Source: Branchiostoma floridae
Taxonomy: Eukaryota > Chordata > Leptocardii > Amphioxiformes > Branchiostomatidae
Direction of reading: 5' to 3'
Assembly: GCF_000003815.2 (NCBI RefSeq)
Contig: NC_049994.1
Location: 6,972,307 to 7,036,306 of the forward strand
Length of the DNA stretch: 64,000 bases
Part shown: positions 53,001 to 62,000 of the stretch, piece after piece
Numbering within the stretch: the first letter of the stretch is position 1
Layout of the letters: the number at the start of each line of letters is the position of its first letter
Made by a program: the position numbers and the translations under genes
Notes under the pieces: generated by a model
What the model saw: only the letters and a program-made list of their open reading frames with translations
Told to the model about the DNA's origin: nothing
Database searches by the model: none

Positions 53001-56000
53001 GGTTATTGAGATATCTTGTTGACCAACAGACAGACAGACAAACGCTTGTGAAAAACCTAATGCAACCCCTCTATTCATACCAAAATTCATGCCTATTTTT
53101 GCCAACAATACTCTCTGTGCTGTTATTAATATTCGATATGCTAAGTAAGAGGCAATTACTGATGCTCCTTTGTATCGCATTACCTTCCGCAAAATTAGAG
53201 ATCTATGACTATAAAAGATACAATGAAAGCACTCATTAGTCACACATACTGCCTGTGACAAGTTGATCAAAATATGGTATTCATTTCTTCTCGGCCCTGA
53301 AAAACTATCGAGTAGTGTAGTGTAACAATATGTAGCGTTTGCCAGCTATAAAAGAATTACTTTATCATATTGCAAAAAGGCTCGTTTGCTAATTGCATAC
53401 AATTTCAAATGTTTTGTATTTCCATGGTTTTCTTACAGTTGAAATCTAGATACATGCATATAAATACCAAATTCCATACAGTAAAATTATCATAAAATAG
53501 GGAGGCTATTTCTACATATCACTTAAGCCTGTGATGTCATTTTTTATATATTCTGTATGATGATAAGAAATTAAATCGGATTCTGAACAGAACAATCGTC
53601 TTTGGATGGCTCTTACTGCTTCACACGAATTTACATGCAATTTCTTTTTACTTCAAAACGTTTACTCCTTTATTCCTTTATTCCGATACCCTTTAGCCCT
53701 ATTTAGGGCTAGTCTACCAGGGTTCATATGAAACAATGAAACATACATAAACAAACGAAAATATATACACAAACATACATGTATATATACAAGCAGATAA
53801 TAATAGATACACAATCATTAAAAAAAACTATTGGCTTGAGAAGACTTGATACATTGCCTTTTTAAAGCGTGAGATGTTGGGCAGGGATTTGATGTAAGGT
53901 GGTAGGTCATTCCAAAGACTGATGGCACGGTAGAGAAAAGTTCGCTTTTTTGAGTTTGTTTTTGGCTTAGGGAGTTTAAAACTGAAGGAGTTGCAATTGG
54001 ATAATCTAGTTGAATATGTGTGGGTAGAATGGACAGGGACGATGGAGCTGTAAATGTTATGGGGCTCCTTACGGACAAGTATTCTGAAAAACATAGTCAA
54101 CGTGCTGATGGCGAATCTTTCTCGTACCATGGTCCAACCCAAGTCTGAATGCATTTGCTTAACATGTGTTTTTAGTGGACATTTAAGCACCAATCTACAG
54201 GCTCTGTTCTGTACAACCTGGAGCTTTCGAGCATTTGATTCAGACATGTTTGCTAGAACTGGTAGACAGTACTGTGCTACTGATAATACAATACATTAAA
54301 TAGTAGCTGTGTCCAAAAGGTTACAACTATCTATGCTTTAAGGACAACGGTAACGAATCTATTGTACGTAGTAGTATGATTTTATATTGCTATATGTTTA
54401 TGAGAAACGTATTGTTTGAACACAGCTGTGCAATGTGCTTCACTGTCGACCCCATATTATGGAACAAAGTACCCCGAAAGCGACAACAACGGTTACGCCA
54501 TCGGCGACAGTGTCAACTTCGGGTGTCAATCTGGGCACAGTTTGAACGGTGACTCCGTGCGGACCTGCCAGTCTGATGGGACTTGGAGTGGAACCCAACC
54601 AACGTGTGATGGTAGGATATACAGTATTCAAGTTTAATTGTGACACACTTGATGCTTTTCATTTGACGCTATGTGCATCACCCTAGAAGGGGTGACGTAA
54701 CAGTTAGCGCGTGCGCCTAACGCCCCCGTTGAGAGAATAAATACAGGGCTTTAAACCATTGAAAAGTCGTTCTTGATGAGATTTTATGTTAAATATGTGC
54801 ATTTTTTGGAGTGGCTTCAGTAGGAAATACCCTATACTTGTTGAATCAGTTGTAAAAAAAATGGCCTTTAACCAGTTGGGGGGTTTGGTACACCCATGAC
54901 GTAGTGGTGTGATCCCCAGATAGTGTTTTAGCCAAAAGGACCCATCCAAGGGCTCTGATTGGGGTGGTGGTTCTATCTAAATACTAGCCGTATAGAAATT
55001 CTTGCAAATGCATTTGATGTGACTGGAGAGAGTACGCTATCGTTTGAGGGGACTGAGTTTGTTTGTCTTAAAGTTTTAATTCTTGACATTTGTTTTTCTC
55101 CACTTCCCTATAGGACTACATGTATTACGGGAAAAAGACATCTAACTGTTAAGTCTCCCCGTCAAGCACACCAAGATGCTATTGCCCCATTCAAATACCC
55201 GCAAATGTAAACATGGGGGATTCAAATTATAATTACTGTAACGTCTAAAAAAAGCAGTGTAGACTACAAACAGCAGCAATTGGCTGACACTAAGTGGACT
55301 CTATAACAAGTCCATAATCTACATATCACCAGATACATGTAGTTTGAATATATGTATAATTACTTGACTATAGCAAGTCCAGAATACGGGAAACTAAATC
55401 TAGAAACCCTTCTGCAATATTGGCATGTTGTTAGAGTCGTATATATATACACCACCAAATTCTCTTTTGCCTTGGTTTGTTGAATAAATTCTACTCTACA
55501 GCCGTACAGTGCCCGACACTATCCGACCCTACAAACGGCGCTGTGAGCTACAGCTCCAGGAACTACGGAGATGTGGCCTCCTACTCGTGTAACACAGGAT
55601 ACAACCTGAATGGCGACTCTACACGGACGTGTCAGTCTTCAGGCTCCTGGAGTCAAACTGCACCAACTTGTCAAGGTAAATGGCACTTGTGATTAGCTTG
55701 GAATTTTTGCAGTGATATGAAATATTTAATTTTTTTATGATTCTTACCAAAAATGACATAACCGTAACTTATCGTACTTAAAAGAAGGATTTTCTTTCTG
55801 TACTCTTGATCCAGATCCACCGTGATGACCGCTCGGCTTCGTCTGCTAACCTTCTAGTGGCATCTCTCCCTTCACTCCCACTTCTCCTAGTGCCTTCCAC
55901 ACTGACTGGCCAATAAAGCCTCTAGTCCCAACCTCCACTGGAAAGCACTGGGTCTTCCATCCTTTGTCTTTAAAATTCTGAACAAGTTCCTGATACTTCA

Positions 56001-59000
56001 AGGCCTTTCTTTCATGGGCTTCCTCTAGTCTCTCTTCCCATGAAACAGTCAGTTCCAAAGGACTACTTGCTTTGTCTGACTTTACTTCAGGATCACATCC
56101 GGTCTTAGACCTGTTGTTATTACTTCCTCTGGAAAGATCAACTTCTTGTCTAGGTCGACTTGTAAGACCCAATCTTTTGCTGTGCTGAATATCCCTACAT
56201 CTTTTCCTCTTTCCTTTCCTCACTTCCCCCTCTCTCACGAAACTGATGAACTGTGGCCCCTTTCTGTAGGTCTTGTTGCTTGTTTCTCGCTCTTTCCTTT
56301 TCAAGCACTGCTGCCAATACCCTCAGCACCTTGTTGTGCCTCCACCGGTATCATCCTTGGCTCAAGGCCACTGGGCATCCTAACAGTATATGGCTCAGTG
56401 ATCCTCTTTTGCCGCACAGGCCACAGTTCTCCTCTTCTTGCATCCCCCACCTTTTCTTGTTTGCTGGAGTGGGTAGAAGATTGTACACTGACTTCAGCAG
56501 GAATTGCAATCTCAGGGGCTCCCATCTGTTCAACTCTTTCCACATTACCTTTCTGTCTTTAATTCCTTCCCATCTACTCCATGCACCCTGACTGCCTTGA
56601 CTCACTGTCTGGGCCCTTCTAACTTCCTCCTCTTTTCTTCTAGTCTCTCTCTGTACCATCTCTCTTCTCTTTCTAGGCCCTGCTGTGCACCAGCTCTTGT
56701 GGTCAGTTTTCCCTGCTCCTAATCCCAGTCTGCCTTGGGCCACCACAATGTCTAAGACTACTCTTGGCCTCTTGTACTGCCTTTCGTCCCTTTCGAATTA
56801 ATCTATCAGATTAGCTATCAATGAATCGTTCCATCAGGTTGGCATATCACAAGGTGTCGTGGTTCGTTGTAGACAGGCAATGTCAATTAACAGCCACCGT
56901 TTCTACTGTCCTGGCAATGCAATGTTGCCTACCAATGAAAGATAGAATCGGTCAGTATAGCCCTGAGGAAGATAACAAAAGGTTTATAGAGCGTACTTTA
57001 GTATTTGGTACTGGTTATATTGAAGAACCATACTGTTTGTTTATCCATTTGCATCAGGCCCGTGGCCCATAAAAAAAAAACAATTAATGAAAGTTCATCC
57101 GTGTAGGTAGAAGTCATTCTTGAACTGATTTCATTGCAATATCCAACACAAAAATTCACGATGGTCAAATTTGACCCCAAAGTTTCCATTCAAACGCAGA
57201 TTATCAGGTTACTGGGGCTCCCCGCGCGAGCTCCGGGGAACCTGACAGTAACTGGAACATCTTCCAACAGATCATGATAGTTAGAAAAGCAACCCCTCAC
57301 ACGTGCCTCGTAGAGATTAAATGAAAACTGGCAGTGTGTATACGTCAGGTCTCACCGTGTACGTGTGCTGCACAGTTTTGTTTCAATGTTGTTGTTGTTT
57401 TTGTTTTTTTCTAATTTGCCTAGTTGGTTGATTTAGAAAGGGTGTTTAGTGGACCAAAAAAAACAAATACCATATTTAGATTGGTCCTAAATTTGACTTA
57501 AAATTCAAATCTTTTATAACATATTCGTAATAATTGTAAGATCAAACTTTCTGTCTTAAGGATTTTTCAACTTCTATTTATTTATTTAAAACTATTTTAA
57601 CAGCCAAGATAAGGTCGAAAAATCTTTTTTTTTCACACTCAAAGACTCGTAATTCAAAATTGCCTTCATATTCTAAAAACCCCTAAGACGTAAATCTGGA
57701 GTCATTAACTGTCGACAATTTAAGTCCAGAAAGAGTTTATTTGCACGCGTTTTGTAAGCAATTTAAATACCATGTTTGGTCGTATGTCGAGTCGCACTAA
57801 TAGGGACATGGGGTAATTGATACTGCTGTAAAAAAGTGTTGTGATATTCAATGCCACTTATAATGACGCCAGCACGCCTGTAAACATAGCAATGTATTGT
57901 GGCGTAGTGGATTAACGACTGGACATTTTAAATTATGGTCTCGGGTTTGAATCCAAGTTGGTGTACTTTCTTTATTTTTATAGTATTTCACTATTTATCA
58001 CTTCATATTGAAATGTTGCTTTCAAAAGGCTTTGCTTCTTGTGTATATTTCATAATAACCTTCTCGATACTATCTATTTGTGCTATTTGTTGTGTATTCA
58101 TTGAAATATATTGAAGTGATACTGGTAGTTTATTGGTGAAACATTACAGATCTGGCGGTGTGGTTTACAAACATGTATTCGCAACTCGTCTGCGAAAAGG
58201 AAACAAATGGAAGAGAGACCTTGCAGACAATCCTAGTTAAATGGGCACAACATACAGTTTTCATACATACCATGTAACGTTAGTTGTATTTCTATAATTG
58301 AACGTAAAGGAATCATGGTACGCAGTTCTAACTTCCAAGGCAAGAATGTGGCTTTACTGCATTATGAAATATAACGTTCGACTCCAAAAATCTAGCAAAC
58401 TATTAAAAGGAAGCTCGACGAAAAATCGTTAATCAACAGACAATGTGTGTACTATCCCTGTCCCTTGCGTGGCACTAGATAGCAAATACAATGGCCTGCA
58501 ATTGGCAATTTTTTGTCTGACACAATGATTTAGATCTCACATCTTGTTATCTGATAGTGGTTATCCGTACCGTAGACCCGTCAACTTTGTGTTTCAGGGA
58601 CATGTGGAGTATCGATGTTTACCCACGTCCCTATGAGTGACTGTGACGGATCGGACATAACCACGCACCGTAGTGTTACTTTACAGTACTGCGCAGACGC
58701 TTGCTGTAATCACCCCGAATGCTTGTCGTTCCAATACAACGTTATTTTCGATTGCCATTTGAAAAACAAGCTTTGCTCGGCAGAGGAGAAAACATATGTG
58801 CCACATGGGAACATGTACGATCGACAAGTGTCAGGTGAGTGCATTCTCTCTCCTTGGCCTGTGGGGCACCAGTATTGGTTGGGACGGACAAGGCAAGTAG
58901 GGGTGGGTACCGGTACGGTGCACCGATACAAAATCGGTTTTTCTACTTGGACCGGCCCCCCAAAAATTGAACTGAATGAAATCAGTCGACGGGATGTTGA

Positions 59001-62000
59001 AAACCGATTAGAAAATGAACAGATTATACCGAAATGCTGTCTCCTGACTTTACATCACTGGTTCCTTAACTTTTCCACAACCCCTGTAATGTTTTATAAA
59101 AGATGCACCACAACATTCGTATTGGTTGATGGCTTAGAAGATTATTATAGGCACGGGTGGGATTTCACACCCTAAAAAATGGCTGTCGCCTGAGAAGAAA
59201 CGAAGAATTCAAATAGTAGCCAAAAATGTAACAATTCAGTTCCCAGAATGATTGTTCGGTAGGTCAAACCAGCTACCAAGGCCCTCTGTCCGATCACGTC
59301 AGATCGCTCCTGTCACTAATCTCGTATGCTGTGTGAGGTGGTTTATGCCTGTTGCCAGATTCTGTAACAAACGTTACCACCACGAGTACGATGGTTGCCA
59401 CGGTTATATTATCCACGTATAGCACAAGAAATGACCGTTTTTGTGACGCTGTACAGTTTGCCTGGCTTTCTAAAGAAACAAGAAAGGGTTGTTGACTGTC
59501 ATTTGTATCACAAATGCTTAACAAAATGTTGTACAGGACTGACTATAACAAACGTTACCATTGTTCGATGTTGTCTAAGCTTTCTATTTGACCTGGTGTA
59601 AAAAAGCTGCCAACTTTTCAAATGTCCCTAAGGACATCGGTATTCCACTTATACCTGAAAGATGTAGTCAATAAGGTAATTCCTTTCGAAGAAAACAGGG
59701 TAAAGTCTACTGTTGTAACAAACGTTACCGGTAACGTTTGTTACCTGCCCTGTAATGCATTACCAATAGGACCGAAAATAATAAGTTGCCATTTTTGGGC
59801 TATGGCTAAAAGAGGAATTTTCCTAAACAACCAGGTAGTTTTCACTGAAAATAAAGCCGATTTATCTTTCGACCAAAAAAATGCCATTTTCGACATTTCA
59901 ATGAGAACGAGTGCAAAGTCTTACGTGTTTGTAGTAGCTAGGTAGGGAATCATATGTATCTGGAGACACTTGTGGAGTAACGTTTAATTGTAAGTATTTT
60001 GCCTCCGTATTTTCGACACGGACATCCTGTCAAATAACATATGATCAGCTTAAAGAAGATATTGTCATTCACCCAATACATTTTCGTACCATTACTACAG
60101 CAATATTGAAGAATTTCGTGTTATAAAGGTGCCTACGATGCTTCAAAATAGCATTAAGAACGTCTTTTTGGTAGAACGAAATAAATGTGTCATATAAAAG
60201 GATGCCGTTAAGCAGCTTTACAATTTCCATGTCAAATATCTTACTGGAAAGTGCACCTTAAACATGTGCAGATACGGGTCAATGAGATTTTGCGATAGGA
60301 CTAGGGACGTCTATGATATCGCAAAAAATAGTTTGATATGGTTAATCCGAGATACATCGCAGATCTCAGCAACATTGATCTGAAAATGCATACAGTTACT
60401 ATAAACGCGTAACGTTACTTCCCTGTTGTTATACCGTATCTTAAAACCCCATCCGCCCCATTCACACACACACCTAACTCCTTCAGCTTTTCCCCCTACC
60501 CGTTCACCTTTTCCCCCCGGACTTCCCCTTGACCCCCGCTGTACTTGTGTGCCCTCGTCGTTCATCTTTATCCCCGGTGTAATTCCGCTGGGCCCCCCGC
60601 CCTTCTGCTTTTTCCCCAATGGCCGCCGCCAACCCGAATGCACGTAGTCGACACGAAAATCGTTCAGAAAGTAACAATAACGGTTGCACCACGGAACATA
60701 AAATAGCCTATTCTCTAGTACACATTCTGGGCCATCTTTCTGCCAAGTGGCGTTTCACAACTCCTTCCCAGTCTGAACTGAGAAAGGTACATGCCGTCAG
60801 CAATGCATAGTTTTTCGCGCTCCACCCCCACATATAAATCCAGATACGTACCTGGAGGCTGGGTGGTGGACCGCTTGAGGGCAGGATTTTCTGGGGTTCC
60901 AGAAAATCATTAGACTTAGCTACAAGTTAAGAATCTGCCCCGTGTTTACAAACGTTACACATCACCCTGGAGGTATGAATCAAAGAAGGTATAATTCAAT
61001 GATATGAAATAGGGTTTATATAAACATGTCATGGTAGAATGTAATCAGAAACGTTGTATTCCTAGCTTCCTTCGCAGACTGGCCGGCGTTTATAGGGCCT
61101 TCACACGGAAATCGAATTAGCAGGAATCAAGCCGAACCAGTCGGAATGAAGTATTTGCAAAACTCGTAACACATTCGGGGCCAATCCGAGTGGGAATTCC
61201 AAATGGACTTGATATCCCCTTCACACGAGAAGGAATGAGCCAGAATGCCGTCAGAATGAAAAGTCTTTTCTATTCCTGGGAATTCGTAGTGTATTCTAGA
61301 AATTCTTGCTGCATTCGAGATGTTCTTTTGGCCACACTCGGGCAGGATTCGAAGTGGCTTGCCGTTTCGGTTCTCCATCGAATGAGATAAGAACGTTTCG
61401 AATAATGTTGGAATGCCACAGAATGCGGTCAGACTGCAGTTAGAATAGTTAGAATCCACTTGGAATGCCATTCGATATTTCTACACTTCGAATGCACCTC
61501 GACAGTTTTTGACATGTCAAAAACTTTCGAACCAGCTAAAAGAACGGGGACGAATATCTGGAACGCAGTACGAATGTTTAGAATACAGTACGAATTGCGA
61601 GGAATTGCCACGAATAGAAAAAAAAATGCAGTCGGACGGCATTCCGGTTCACTCGTGCTCTCGTGTGAAGGGGGCTTTAAGGTTATGGGGGTTCGCGATT
61701 TTCAACATTGGCTAGGGTTCCATAATGCAAGAACTGGTGTGGCAAGTGTCTGTATTTGTGTTTGTGATTCAGCAGGACTGCCCAACCGTGCCTCCTCTCC
61801 ATTTCAAAATGGTTATGTCCCAATTGAAAGTCAAATCATCGTTACCATAAGCGACACCTAGCGGTACAAGTTGACTGTGTACGTTCCACTTGAAATGAAA
61901 GCATATTTACTCTTCCCTCCCCCTATATTACCTATCCAAACATGGTCATCTCCCACCTGTAAGTCGAATCATCCTGACCTTGCATGTAAGCGACGCCTGG

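Noticed and set aside
56146-56722. Plus-strand frames opposite the minus-strand LINE relic
   Set aside because: The minus strand carries recognisable LINE protein segments; the plus-strand frames are their shadows.
57899-57956. Functional tRNA gene
   Set aside because: Box-like motifs are present, but no acceptor-stem pairing or plausible full cloverleaf could be drawn.
58835-59175. Extension of the PAN-like exon past 58834 to the stop near 59175
   Set aside because: A strong GTGAGT donor ends the exon in phase 1, and the following sequence is a truncated MITE.
60619-60810. 63-codon frame starting in a GC-rich ATG context
   Set aside because: No domain, no splice continuation and no support beyond a favourable start context.
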